Below, in pieces: positions 11,552 to 23,100 of a stretch of 64,000 nt of DNA. Within the stretch, counting starts at the first letter, position 1; the number at the start of each line of letters is the position of its first letter. The position numbers and the translations under genes were made by a program. A model generated the notes under the pieces. The model made no database searches. It was not told the DNA's origin and was given only the letters and a program-made list of their open reading frames with translations. Source of the stretch: Phytophthora quininea (lineage: Eukaryota; Oomycota; Peronosporomycetes; Peronosporales; Peronosporaceae); contig JAAVTG010000548.1 in the NCBI GenBank assembly GCA_011947345.1, positions 147,743 through 211,742 on the forward strand, in the 5' to 3' direction.

Positions 11552-13132
11552 ATGCTGACGGTTGACCAACTGCTCGACAAAGTCCCGTCCAGCGTTGCTG
11601 CAGTGGCAGCGCTAGGAGGACTCATCACCTTGCCTGTTATTTGGCACTTGCTGAGGGCTTCCAATGGCCACCAACAAGGAACTCGGAAGGTGTTGCGGCC
11701 CTCGACGACACTGCCGTTGCTCGAGAACACGCTGGACGTGATCAAGAACATGCCAGTTCGCCACGACTGGATCACCTCGCTGTGCAAAGAAGCCAAAGGA
11801 GAACCAGTCATGATCCGGTCCTTAGGCATGCCCGACGGGACGTTGGTGTCGACCCCGCAGGCGTTTGAAGACGTCATGAAGAACCAGTTCCACAACTTCC
11901 GGAAAGGCCCAACGATGGCCGAATACACGCGCGAGTTGTTCGGCCAAGGCATCTTCGCTGTGGACGGCGACAAGTGGTATCACCAACGCAAGACAGCGAG
12001 CAACCTGTTCACGATGCGAGCTCTTCGAGACTCCATGACGATCACCATTCAACGCCATCTCGTCGTCATGGAGCAGATTTTCCATCGGGCAGCGCAGGCA
12101 AATGAGACCGTCGACCTCTTTCGACTGCTGAATCGCTTCACGTTCGAAGCATTCGCTGAGATTGGCTTCGGTGTGCAGATGAAGTGCCTGGATTCCGATA
12201 AGGAGCATCCGTTCCAAGTGGCGTTCGACCGATGCCAACAACCTTTGCTACAACGGTTCCTTCGTCCGAAATGGTTCTGGAAAGCGCAGCAATGGCTTGG
12301 CGTGGGGATGGAGGGACAACTGCAACGGGACATGAGTCTGGTCAACTCGACCATCCTCGACATCGTGACGAAGACACTTGAAAACCATTCGACGGGGGCA
12401 AAACAGCAAGGCCAAGTTAGCAAAAACCTCGTCTCACTATTCCTCGACTCGACCAACGCAGACGAGAAGTTGGACGCTTTATACATCCGTGATATCGTCA
12501 TGAACTTCATCGTCGCTGGCCGAGACACGACGGCGCAAGCTCTCAGCTGGTTCTTCCACTGCCTCACGCAGAACCCACGTGTCGAAAGCAAAATTCGGCA
12601 GGAGATTGCCACCAAGGTGCCCAATCTGTTGCGAGGACAATGCAGTCCGTCCATGGAGGAAGTCAGCAGCCTCGTGTATGTCGAGGCAGCTCTAAAGGAG
12701 ACGCTGCGACTGTATCCGTCAGTCCCCATCGTCGGCAAAGAAGCTGTCCACGACACCGTCCTGTCGGATGGAACGTTTATCGCGGCAGGCGCGAAAGCTG
12801 TTTTGCCAATGTACGCAATGGGCCGCATGCCGCACGTCTGGGGTCCTGATGCGGCTGAGTTCAAACCAGAGCGATGGATCGATCCCCAAACGGGCAAAGT
12901 CATCTCGGTCTCGGCGTACAAGTTCGTTGCTTTTAACTCGGGTCCGCGCTTGTGTCTTGGGAAAACGTTAGCGATGCTAGAGATGAAGTTAATCGTGGCG
13001 TCTCTGCTGAGCAAATACCGAGTCAAATTGGAGCACCCTGAGGACGTGACTTACGTCGTTTCCATCACGCTACCGATGAAAGGCAAGCTCGACGCGAAAA
13101 TCAAGATGGTCTCCCGTGCCGAGTCTAGCTGA
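11552..13132 (+). CDS. Cytochrome P450 monooxygenase (CYP86-like class)
   Basis: An uninterrupted 526-residue P450. The ATG at 11552 is chosen because a hydrophobic anchor (VAAVAALGGLITLPVIWHLL) follows at residues 17-36, as in ER-bound class II P450s; upstream in-frame codons do not look like protein. Landmarks: I-helix AGRDTT at about residue 322, K-helix ExxR (ETLR) at about 383, and the heme loop FNSGPRLCLGKTLA with the thiolate Cys at 468. Length and motif spacing are normal. The overall pattern is closest to the CYP86/CYP4 clan, whose members often hydroxylate the terminal carbon of fatty acids; the substrate here is an inference. It needs a P450 reductase encoded elsewhere. A decayed tandem copy lies just upstream. 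Confidence 0.93.
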   Translation: MLTVDQLLDKVPSSVAAVAALGGLITLPVIWHLLRASNGHQQGTRKVLRPSTTLPLLENTLDVIKNMPVRHDWITSLCKEAKGEPVMIRSLGMPDGTLVSTPQAFEDVMKNQFHNFRKGPTMAEYTRELFGQGIFAVDGDKWYHQRKTASNLFTMRALRDSMTITIQRHLVVMEQIFHRAAQANETVDLFRLLNRFTFEAFAEIGFGVQMKCLDSDKEHPFQVAFDRCQQPLLQRFLRPKWFWKAQQWLGVGMEGQLQRDMSLVNSTILDIVTKTLENHSTGAKQQGQVSKNLVSLFLDSTNADEKLDALYIRDIVMNFIVAGRDTTAQALSWFFHCLTQNPRVESKIRQEIATKVPNLLRGQCSPSMEEVSSLVYVEAALKETLRLYPSVPIVGKEAVHDTVLSDGTFIAAGAKAVLPMYAMGRMPHVWGPDAAEFKPERWIDPQTGKVISVSAYKFVAFNSGPRLCLGKTLAMLEMKLIVASLLSKYRVKLEHPEDVTYVVSITLPMKGKLDAKIKMVSRAESS

Positions 13133-13328
13133 GTTGGCACTGCTGGATTTAATTACCAGCTTCTTCACATGCGTTTGGACAGCACCGATAAAAAAGTTGG
13201 ATTGTATTTCATGTTTTCTTCCGCCTAGCTGTCTTCGCTCCTACAAGTAGTTTTCGAGAAACCAATGGAGAAGTTCGGCCCCACAGAGATTGGGGAATCG
13301 TTGCGCCCTTCCTAAAGGACGCTGAAAG

Positions 13329-14781
13329 TCATTGTCGCTGAAGGTAGGCCGTGTCTGTGAGTGCAGCAAAAGCCACTACATCCCACGTGAATCCGCGTTT
13401 GTCGTACTTGCATGTCCACACAATCATATCCATCTGTCTACAACGGACAGAAGCTGCAATTCCTGCAGACAAGCTCTTTGCATTCGCATTGTCGTAAAAC
13501 CATTGCAGCACTTTCAAATTGTCCTGCTTCGTAGCAGCAGCATCCATCACTTCTGGTGCATTCCAAGTCTCAAAAGTAGTTTTTCACCATTCCAGAATCG
13601 CTAGTTACTGTTGGATAAACGAGTGCCGATGCCATACTTAATGCCAGCTTCTTGTTCCCCTAGAAACAATGACCATTTCTAGCCGCGGAATTGAGTAGGT
13701 TGTCATCAAAGGGACTGATCTCACAAGGTCCGTTCGTCTCTACCATTTGCAGAAGCCCAACACGTCCAATTTGGGCAATCTCTTCTTAAACTTCTCAATA
13801 AACAGGACACCCCGGGAAGCGGTCCAGAAGCCACTGGATCATGGTCAACTCCTTCAGTTTCGACGATCGATCTATTGAACTCCCAGAAACCTCCCCAGAA
13901 ATCTTCGCTGTGTGTGACGAAGCACTCGACCAACTCGGGATGTCCTCGTTCCAACACGATGCTCAGCATACTTGTTACAAGTTCATTTTGGATATATACA
14001 TGCTTGCGGAACCATGTCAACGCGTCCAATATCTGGCACTTCGCGTCTTGCTGCCGCTTTGAGCTGCGTCCTCTCATTCTGTCCAGCGTTTTCCGAGTCC
14101 ACTCTAAAAGCTCGAACCAAAACCCAACTTTAAAACGTCTCTTTCGCTTTGACACATGAGGTGCCAGCAACTTCATCACCGCCAAGTGACCAACTTCCGC
14201 AGCATCTCGCAGTGCCTGGTTAACGATTTGAGATTGGAATTTACTGTTATTATCGTTGAGAAAGCAGAACATTTTCAAGTGTCCATTCCACGCAGCTTGG
14301 ATCAGTCCTTCTTCAGCGTATCTCTCCGAGCGATTCTCAAGGAACCAACAGACAACGTCAAGATGACCACCACGTACTGCCTCGTCAACGGCTTTAGCCG
14401 TGCAGCCTTCAGATCGGTTTGCATGCAGCCATTTTACGACCTCAAGGTATCCTCTAGCAGCTGCAGAGTCCATGGCTTTGGTCGTGCAGCCTTCGGGTCG
14501 ATTTTGCTGAAGCCATCGAAGCAACGCCAGATTACCTGAGTTCGCAGCAGCATCCATCAGATTTTTAGTACATTCCGCTTCCAGTTCGGCGTCGTCCTCT
14601 GTAAGTAAAACTCGAGGACGTCGATGGGGTCCCCACGTTCACATGCAGCTGAGAACTCTCGGTTGTCTTTTAATTCATCATCCAGGAATCTATCCACTAT
14701 ATCGACCACTACTGGCCCGAAGTTGGGTAGGCATTCGCGACACACAAACTTCGTTGTCGTGCGTACTGGTGGAGAAGTCAT
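13329..14781 (-). pseudogene. Ankyrin-repeat protein, broken
   Basis: Reads from an ATG at 14781 with a short N-terminal segment (VDIVDRFLDDELKDN), then degenerate ankyrin-type repeats of the oomycete form in which each unit contains WLxxNRSEGCT (14560-14250). Frame changes occur near 14600, 13845 and between 13720 and 13550, and an in-frame stop lies near 13800; the last part (13550-13329) holds another repeat (KVLQWFYDNANAKS). The gene at 48046-49731 has the same style of repeat and a similar N-terminus, so both belong to one family. Several breaks plus a real stop suggest decay, although some may be single-base sequence errors. The role of this family is unknown to me. Confidence 0.6.
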
Positions 14782-14944
14782 TCATTCTTGGGGCTTGGCG
14801 ATTTGAAAAGCGTGGTCGTAGTCATTTCTGCTGCATGATGATTGAGGACTACTGCGACTACTGATTGATGTTTCGATGGCTGACCAAAAACATGAAACAT
14901 GAATATGGTTGTAGCAGACAAAAGCCCCATACAAGTAAAAGCGT

Positions 14945-17164
14945 CTAGGTCGAACACGACGCTAGCAGCAGACCCAGACGGTGGTCACTAAGTAGCGTCT
15001 CCATCAGCTGCTTTAATGCACGATTAGGATGAAGCTGCACTTTGGTCAACGGAGCGCGTGTCAACGGGTCGAAGCACCCATTTACTTCCAAATGCTGTTC
15101 GATCATGGCGCGTTCGTAAGTGTTTCCATCTGGGGTGGTGACTGGGTCATCCATCAGCTCCAAGCTCAACGGACAATGGAAGACCTCCATCATCTGAGTC
15201 AGTGTCTTCTCGGCGTCGCCACCAACCGCATCCCCCGGTTCGGTTAGCGCTTTCATCAGGGGACAACAACGTGTCGTAAACCCCCTGACGAAGCAGTCCT
15301 ACAACTTTCATCTCCATCAGGATTGACTTTTTCAGCATTGCAGCAGACAATGGCGCGGTTGCAGCAGTTGGCAGACTCACTGAAGTCGCGGAGGCCGCCA
15401 CCGCACGGTCAAAAGACTTCTCTAGTAACTCTAGAGACTCCTCGTACGCCTTCTGGATGCGTCTACACTTTCCCTTCCAGAGTAGAATGGAAGCTTCACT
15501 CTCTACCGACACGCCCGTAATATCATGAGCTATCGACAGATACTGCCACGCATTCTCCGTTTCATCCAGCGCGTAAAAACATTTAGCACATGACACATAC
15601 GCTCGGACACGCTGCCTGATTGTCTCGGCATCCTCGAGTTCATTACCTTTCGATGGGGACGAGCTGCACGTCGCGGCTTCTTGGTAGCAAACAATGGCCG
15701 CCTGGAAATCGCGCCGCACAAAACTGTCGTCACCTTTCGCGAGCTGGTGACGCATAAAAACGGATTATCGGGCGAAGTTTCAATTTCAAGGCCTGCACCT
15801 GGACATCCGACGGAGATGCCGCCATAGCTGCAAGATAGCTAGCGTTTTCTTCCCACAAATGCGCTAGTCCATGGAAGATGGCAGCTTTATCACCACCAAG
15901 CGCTTGAATGGCTTGGAAGTCAGGCGCTACCAAGTCAAATCGACGCAGTCGCAGGTTTGCAGTCATCCTGTACGCAAAGCATTTGACGTGTTCGGTATTG
16001 TCGGGTAGATCTTGAAGCGCCAGTGTAAGCTGCTCCACCGCAACCGGATATTGCTTACCAAAAAGGCTTCAACACCTCGCTCCATCGGCGATTGTTGTGC
16101 TGGAGTCACACGCCACGCACACCACATCGCTCCACCCTCAGTGTCTACGTCCACTCGAGCTCCATCCAACGCTGCTCTTGTCAGAACATGGCGCCGTTTA
16201 CTGTCCAACAGATCTTCTGTCGGAGCGTACAAAAATTCCCTTTGATAAGGGTTATATAGGGCAAATACGTCTCTCTCCTTGCCACTCAACGCCACAAGCT
16301 GCCACTTGCCTGCTGGGCCAGGAGACTCCTGCGCTTTCCTCCACGTGAACACTCTGCTTCGGGTCTTGCCCTTCTTATCCCTCTTAAACTTTGCATAATC
16401 CGCGGAATATAAAAACTCTTCAAACCGTTCACTTTGTACTAGAAAAGTGTCGGTATGAGCATCAGCCGGGATGAGTCTCCACTGAGCTTTCTTGCGGTCT
16501 TTGTCTCTAGGCCATGGCGCTGTTTGTTCTTCTTCGCCTTCCTCCCTGTCCACCCACGTCAGAGCGTGTCTTCTGTCTGTATCAAAAGAGCCTGAATTCC
16601 CCGGTGCATACAGCAGCTCCTCCTTCGCAGGATCTCCGTCAAAGTACTCGGTCCGTCCTGTTCTACTCAAGATCTTGAGCTCCAGTGGTTGTCCTGTAGC
16701 TACAGCTCTTAAAGTAGGGCTGACCCACTTGTACCAGTAGCTCTCGGCTCTAACTCGGGCACTGCCTTCTAAATGACTCATCAATTTCAATAAAAGAAGG
16801 CCAAGGGAAGTTGTGGGAACTTGCGCTGTCGAGTCTCCAGCGCTCGTAAAGCGTCTCCTCCTGGCTCGGTACTGGGCTCTCGTAGGGCGGAGCTGACGCT
16901 GTGGAGAATGGAACAGCCGTCCAGCGTCCAGTTCCAGCTGGGGAGCGCCTCCAGGAACGTCAACAGCACGGGGACGTCGTACAATCCGGCGGCGTAGAAG
17001 TCCCTCAGAATGGCTTCCAAGAAGCTCTTGCGTCGCGTCTCCAGCTCCGGGAGACGCAGGAAGCTCATGCGCGCTCGGTCCGGCTGCTTGTGCAGCAGCT
17101 GGAGCCGCGTCTCGGTCAGCAGAGGCTCCACATCGGCGCGGAGAAGCAGCGGGTTGGACTCCAT
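14945..17164 (-). CDS. U-box protein with triple LYAP-type repeat and TPR-like region (frameshifted)
   Basis: Start at the ATG at 17164; the span equals 740 codons. Order: an N-terminal helical part of about 115 residues; three repeats of a pattern E(F/L)LY(A/S)P..D..(R)RH.LTW...W.L (starting near 16622, 16424 and 16247), each about 60 residues, which look like a beta-trefoil; a helical TPR-like region (about 16040-15300); and a C-terminal U-box (FHCPLSLELMDDPVTTPDG, then HPNRALKQLM). U-boxes bind E2 enzymes, so this is a likely E3 ubiquitin ligase, with the trefoil and TPR parts presumably binding substrate or chaperone. The frame changes near 16805, 16055, 15757 and 15278, close to runs of four or five T or G (minus strand). 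The stop is at 14945. Confidence 0.7.
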
Positions 17165-17342
17165 AACGATGTATGATACGAACTGAGAATAAGGAAAAAT
17201 GATTTTTTGGCAAGGAATTCTTGTATTTTTGCTGATGTTGCCTTTTTTGTTGTGCTTTTTTTTCGTAGAGCAATGCATTCTACCAAGGAAAGTTGAGTAT
17301 TTCTATCGGTGTTTTTGAAAACCCCGTAGGTAGGTCGACAGT

Positions 17343-18235
17343 CTAGCGACGCAGACGCTTCTGCTGGTTCTGGTAGTCTGGGATGCTGACGTGCTGGGAC
17401 ATATCGGTGCCGAACAGACCGAAGCGCTTCTCGCACTCGGAGCCAGTGTAGCTCACGGTCGTGTCGTACATCATGAACCAGTACGACTGGGTCACGCTCT
17501 TGGCCCACCACGCGTAGTCGTACAGGAACTGCTGCATGTTCTCCTTGGACGGGACGTTGCCCTGGTAATTCTCACCCGCGTACGGCCAGCCAGTCTCCGT
17601 CAGGTGCACCTTGGCAGCGCCGAACTTGCTTATCATCTGCTCCCATTGAGATTTCAGCTTTTCAATAGCGGGTTGACTACCGGGCGTGAAGTACGGGTGG
17701 ATGTTGACACCGATGGTGTCGCAGGCATTGGCCAGCGTCCAGGCCTGGTCGGCACCCAACCACTCATTAATGCGCTGCGCCGAGCCGACGGGAGTGTTAC
17801 CGACACAGCTCTTGACGCGACGGATGTAGCCGGCCAATTCGTCGGCCGAGAAGGAACCGAAGCCGCCGTTCTTCAGGTCCTCGTTGCCCACGTAGACGGC
17901 CTCGACGGCCCACGCGTTGCGGAGTAGCCGTCGCAAACGGCCTGAATCTCGGTGTCAATGTAGCGACGGTCACCCAGCTGCACACCGACAGCAACGCGAA
18001 TCCCGGCCGAGGCCGCCATGTCGACGACGTTAACACCGCCGAACTGCGCGTGATAGGTGCGGATGCTCGAGAAGTACTGCGAGACCTGCTTCATGTCGTT
18101 GGCCAGCACGTCCCAATTGACGGTCTGGTGGTGCCACGGCGAGTAGCAGACACCGGTCGAAAGTCGAGCGTCGGCGCCTGTCATGGCGACCGCAGCACCC
18201 ACGGCGAAAGCAGTCAGGGACGAGGTGGACACCAT
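17343..18235 (-). CDS. GH17 glucan endo-1,3-beta-glucosidase, copy A (one-base frameshift)
   Basis: Secreted glycoside hydrolase family 17 enzyme; 893 bases, or 298 codons if one base is counted as lost. Signal peptide from the ATG at 18235 ([19 protein letters not shown]), then the mature start [19 protein letters not shown]. The acid/base Glu lies in VGNEDL and the nucleophile in [10 protein letters not shown]. Compared with intact copy C at 36826, one C is missing from a CCC run at about 17921, shifting the frame just before VEAVYVGNE. Apart from that it is nearly identical to copy C in protein sequence. GH17 enzymes cut beta-1,3-glucan, the main oomycete wall polymer and also plant callose. 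It lies head-to-tail with the U-box gene on the same strand. Confidence 0.88.
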
Positions 18236-18298
18236 TGGGGATCGAGAGCTAGTAAGTCCTTGTGCAGCACACAGGAAGTTTTCGAATGAGGGGATCAG

Positions 18299-18862
18299 TT
18301 ATTCGGAGCGCGCAACAAATCCGACCATGGTGCTTGGTCTGGCTGACGACTGGTCTAGAGAAGCGTCGAGGTCGTGGGTGAACTTGTGAACTTTGTGGTG
18401 TCCGTTGACCAAACATCCTCTTGCCAAGTGTATTATCCTGGCGTTGTCGTCGGAGCCACTAAACGTAGCGCCGACTCTCGTGCAGTCGCATACACCGCCG
18501 TCATCTGTACAGTGCCGATCGCTTGGTCGAGGATCCAGCGACCAATCCTCGAGATCAGTCTCCGTGATGGTTTTGCCATAATAGTTGGTACATGTAACAG
18601 ACAGCGAAAGTGCCTTGCCAGTAGGAAATTCCCCTGGGACGATCCAAGCGAGAAATGCCACGAGACTTTGGTTGCTATCGTGGTGGGATCCACCGACTGT
18701 CAATCTGCCTCGTGTATATCGGGGAAGGCGGCTAGCACAACGTGCTTCGATCACCGATGGATTTGGGGGACGATTTCCGTCGTTGCTTCGAAGTGGAACG
18801 TGCAGGTAATGAATTTTCGCGTCCCAACGAGGCTTGTCTGCTGTAGACGCCGCGGTCACCAC
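18299..18862 (-). CDS. Hypothetical Cys-containing protein, N-terminus unresolved
   Basis: A 187-codon open frame with no in-frame ATG near its 5' end, so an upstream exon or frame change is needed. The upstream codons (LFATAVVTAASTADK) resemble the end of a signal peptide. The body has spaced Cys (SVTCTNYY, RHCTDDGGVCDCTR, LARGC) as in extracellular proteins. No family recognized. It sits upstream of GH17-A on the same strand. Low support. Confidence 0.3.
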   Translation of the reverse strand: MVTAASTADKPRWDAKIHYLHVPLRSNDGNRPPNPSVIEARCASRLPRYTRGRLTVGGSHHDSNQSLVAFLAWIVPGEFPTGKALSLSVTCTNYYGKTITETDLEDWSLDPRPSDRHCTDDGGVCDCTRVGATFSGSDDNARIIHLARGCLVNGHHKVHKFTHDLDASLDQSSARPSTMVGFVARSE

Positions 18863-20046
18863 AGCGGTGGCAAAGAGGTCAGGGACTTGCCGTGCTCTAT
18901 GCGCTCACGCTCGAAATCAACCGACGAATGCTCTCGAGTCCACCACCGAAAAGCGCGCCGAAAGAAACGCGAACGTGATGATCATACGAAGGCTGATGAG
19001 CTTTCAAACCCAAGACGTTGGTGTAGGAATTCGCGACCAGCTCGCTGCTAAGCTTGCTGTCTATAGAAGATATCGAAGCTTGCTCAAAGAAGGCAACAGA
19101 CGCACGCCATTTGATCTCCGATCGATCGACAGCTAAGCGTTTGATGGACCCGTACGAAGCGGGAGATCTTGTGGATGGGACTGCACAAGCCTTCAGCTTC
19201 AACCAAAATAGAGTGTCTTGGTCGTTTGTCTGTATGATCACGGAGTATGATTCACTGCGCGATCCAAAGCGGCACCAACGCCACGTGATTTACAGCAACA
19301 CGGAACCAAATCGTCTCTTTGTCGTGGCAGGACGGTCATTTGAGCAAGTTGGGCACGTTCCTCCTCAAAAGCTCGAACACACCGATTGTATCTTTGACAA
19401 GGCACACGTAAGTAGAGAAAACACTGGCCTTCCGCCGTCCAGCACTAAGCAGCAATACTGGCTCGACGAAGGGTGCCCAAGGCCAGGCGTGGGAGGGGGA
19501 AGAGGCAATAACTTGAGCAGTATGGTCGAGGGTAAGCATTGTGGAAACGGATATTGGGGACCGGAAAGGAGCAGCTGGGAGCAACTCTCGTCGATGTCTA
19601 AAGGACGGTAACTCTGGCAGCTCCAGGAACAGTGGCCTCGACATGTGGATCCGTCCTTGTAGTGGAGGCTCGACGAGAACAATCACAACCAAATGCAAGA
19701 ATATAAGAACTGTGCCTCAAGCTCGATCGAACTCGCTGTCGACAGTTGTCCATTGGAGAGTACTCTATTGTATAGCAACCGTTATTTAATTAGCAGACTG
19801 CCTTTCCTTGGCTGAGTGCGGCTGCACGGACTGTTACGGCGATGCAATTGCTACGTGCAATGTTCACGGGGACCTGCCCCTTGTCGCGACGATGCAGTTA
19901 GTGTATATTGGACGCGGATTGGAACCATCATCAGTTGCCGTCGTCGCTGATTGGCTGAGCCGAAATGGACTAAGCAAAACTGATGATGGAGTTTGTCGAT
20001 GGGACACGTGCGTCTACTAATCCGCACGTTGCCGTCGTATCTTGCA
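18863..20046. other. No supported gene
   Basis: Open frames on both strands overlap and show no domain. The right end is the promoter region of the PDR gene. Confidence 0.4.
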
Positions 20047-20062
20047 GCTTACTCTCCAATTT
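20047..20062 (+). promoter_or_regulatory. Oomycete-type initiator upstream of the PDR gene
   Basis: GCTTACTCTCCAATTT matches 14 of 16 positions of the oomycete initiator consensus GCTCATTYYNCAWTTT and lies 53 bases before the ATG at 20116, a normal distance for oomycete genes. Confidence 0.45.
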
Positions 20063-20115
20063 GCGGCGCTCAAGCAACTTCTACCTCCTCAAAACACCCA
20101 GGGCCAAGTACAAGC

Positions 20116-23100
20116 ATGCAGACCGACAATTCTGGACAGCCGGTCGTCCCCACGATCGGCTACGACAACGCCAAGACGCTGATGGCTAGAGGGCCATTGG
20201 AACTCCACCAACACATGGCGTCTCTCCTCGACAAGGCTCTCGACAAGCCACTCCCTGAGATGGAGGTGCACTTCAAGAACGTCTCCATCACGGCTGACAT
20301 CGCGGTCGACGGTTCTGGCGGCACATCGGAGCTCCCGACTCTCGCCACTGAGATGAAGAAGACGCTCCGTAGCGTCTTCGCCAAGAAACGCATCGTCAAG
20401 AAAGAGGTCTTGAAAAACATTAACGGCGCGTTCAAACCGGGCACCATCACGCTCGTACTGGGCCAACCTGGTTCAGGCAAGTCGTCGCTGATGAAACTGC
20501 TGAGCGGCCGCTTCCCAGAGGCGAAGAACATCGAGATCGATGGCGAAGTGACATACAACGGCACCCCCAAGCAAGACCTGCAGAAACTGCTACCGCAGCT
20601 TGTATCGTATGTGGAGCAACGAGACCATCACATGCCGCTGCTTACGGTGAAGGAGACGATGGAGTTCGCCCACGCGTGTGGCGATGGGGACCGCTCGAAG
20701 CGCGCTGAAGATGAGTTCAGTCACAACACGTCGGCTGACAGTGTCGAAGCTTTGAAAGCGGTGCAGGCCATGATCAAGCACTACCCGGACATTGTTGTCC
20801 AGCAGCTCGGCCTTGACAACTGCCAGAACACGATCGTTGGCGACGCCATGGTGCGCGGTGTCTCCGGTGGCGAGCGCAAGCGCGTGACAACCGGCGAGAT
20901 GCAGTTCGGAGACCGCTACATCATGATGATGGACGAGATCACCACCGGTTTGGACAGCGCTGCAGCCTTCGACATCATCGAGACCCAGCGCAGCTTTGCC
21001 AAGAAGTTCCGCAAGACGGTTGTGATCTCGCTGCTGCAGCCTTCGCCTGAGATCTTCGCGCTCTTCGACGACGTCATGATCCTCAACGACGGGTACGTCA
21101 TGTACCATGGCCCTCGCGAGACAGCACTCGAGTACTTTGAAAATCTCGGATTCAAACGTCCTCCTCGTCGCGACGTGGCCGACTTCTTGCTGGACCTCGG
21201 CACGGACATGCAGCATCAATACGAAGTCGCGGTTGGGCCTGGACATACAATCCCTCGTTTTCCCAAGGAGTTCGCCGAGACATTTAAGCGCTCATCGATA
21301 CACGCTCGAGTGCTCAGCGATCTCGAAGAACCGGTGCAGCCCAACCTGCTTCAGAGCATGGAAACCATCCGCAAGACCCAACCGGAGTTCGACTTAAACG
21401 TTTGGGCGAGCACCATCTTGCTCATGAAGCGCGAGATCGCCATTTTGAAGCGCGAGGCGTCGGGTCTCATTGGACGCTTGGCGATGAACACGATCGTGGC
21501 GTTGCTGTACTCCGCAGTCTTCTACCAGGTCGATCCGACGAACTCGCAGTTGATCATGGGGGTCATCTTCGAGGCGGTGCTCTGCTTATCGCTAGCTCAG
21601 GCCTCGTCGATCCCTACAAACATGGCAGCACGCGAAGTCTTCTACAAACAACGCGGATCCAACTTCTTCCGGACAGCTTCCTACGTGCTCTCCCATTCAG
21701 CAAGCCAAGTGATCCCGATCATTATCGAGAGCGTGGTGTTTGGCTCCATCGTGTACTGGATGTGCGGCTTCGTGGATACCGTTGTGGGCTTCCTCACCTT
21801 CCTGGTGATCTTGTGCGTGACGAACATCGCGTTCCAGGCTTTCTTCTTCCTCTTGGCGTCTGCGTCGCCGAACCTGAATGTAGCCAACCCGGTCTCCAGC
21901 GTCTGCATCCTGTTCTTCACACTGTACGCCGGCTTCTCCATCACGAAAGGCCAAATCCCAGATTATTTGATTTGGATTTACTGGATCAACCCCGTCGGGT
22001 GGGCAGTCCGAGCTCTCGCTGTGAACCAGTACTCCGATTCACGCTTCGATACGTGTGTGTACGAGGACATCGACTACTGCTCGACGTATGGCATGACTAC
22101 GGGGAATACGCACTCAGTTTGTACGAAGTGCCATCGGAGAAGTTCTGGATCTGGACAGGCATCATCTACATGGCGGCGACGTACGTCTTCTTCATCTTCC
22201 TCTCGATCCTTGCGCTCGAAAACTGTCGCTACGAAAGCCCTGAGAACGTCACATTCGACGCGGAGAGCACACCCGACGCCACCAAAGACTACAATCTCAT
22301 TCAAACACCACGCAGCGAAGCTGTGCTGGAGGTGAAATCATCGAAGGAGAGGCACTTCATCCCAGTCACAGTAGCTTTCAAGGATTTATGGTACAGCGTC
22401 CCTGACCCGACCAACTCCAAGGAAACCATCGACTTGCTCAAGGGGATCAGCGGGTTTGCATTGCCGGGAACGATGACGGCTCTGATGGGCTCTTCCGGTG
22501 CTGGCAAGACGACATTGATGGACGTGATTGCAGGCCGCAAGACCGGAGGCAAAATCCAAGGACAGATCCTGCTGAACGGCCATCCTGCTACGGACTTGGC
22601 CATTCGTCGCGCAACGGGATACTGCGAGCAGATGGACATTCACTGGGAGTCGGCAACCATCCGCGAGGCCTTGACGTTCAGCGTTTTCCTGCGTCAGGGC
22701 GCCGAGGTGTCGGACGCTGAGAAATACGACTCGGTGGACGAATGTCTGGAGCTGTTGGGGTTGACGCCAATCGCCGACCAAATCGTCAGGGGCAGCTCGG
22801 TCGAGCAGATGAAGCGGCTGACGATTGGAGTGGAGTTGGCAGCGCAGCCGAGCGTTCTCTTCCTAGACGAACCCACCAGTGGACTGGACGCTCGCTCGGC
22901 AAAGTTGATCATGGACGGCGTTCGCAAGGTGGCCAACACTGGCCGCACAGTCGTGTGTACGATCCACCAGCCGTCCTGGGAAGTCTTCCAAGTGTTCGAC
23001 AGCATGCTGCTGCTCAAGCGAGGCGGTGAGATGGTGTTCCAGGGTGAATTGGGCGCTGACGCTTGCAAGATGATCGAGTACTTTGAGTCGATCGACGGCG

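Noticed and set aside
12049..13026. 325-codon minus-strand open frame under the P450 gene
   Set aside because: Antisense shadow of an intact P450 with all motifs on the plus strand.
15147..15260. An intron joining the TPR-like part to the U-box
   Set aside because: No GT-AG pair of reasonable length (oomycete introns are about 60-80 bases) fits; a one- or two-base frame change at GGGGG/TTT explains it better.
20590..21246. Long open frames on the minus strand across the PDR gene (also 22863-23594)
   Set aside because: They are antisense shadows of GC-rich coding sequence; composition is His/Arg-rich without any domain, while the plus strand has full ABC motifs.
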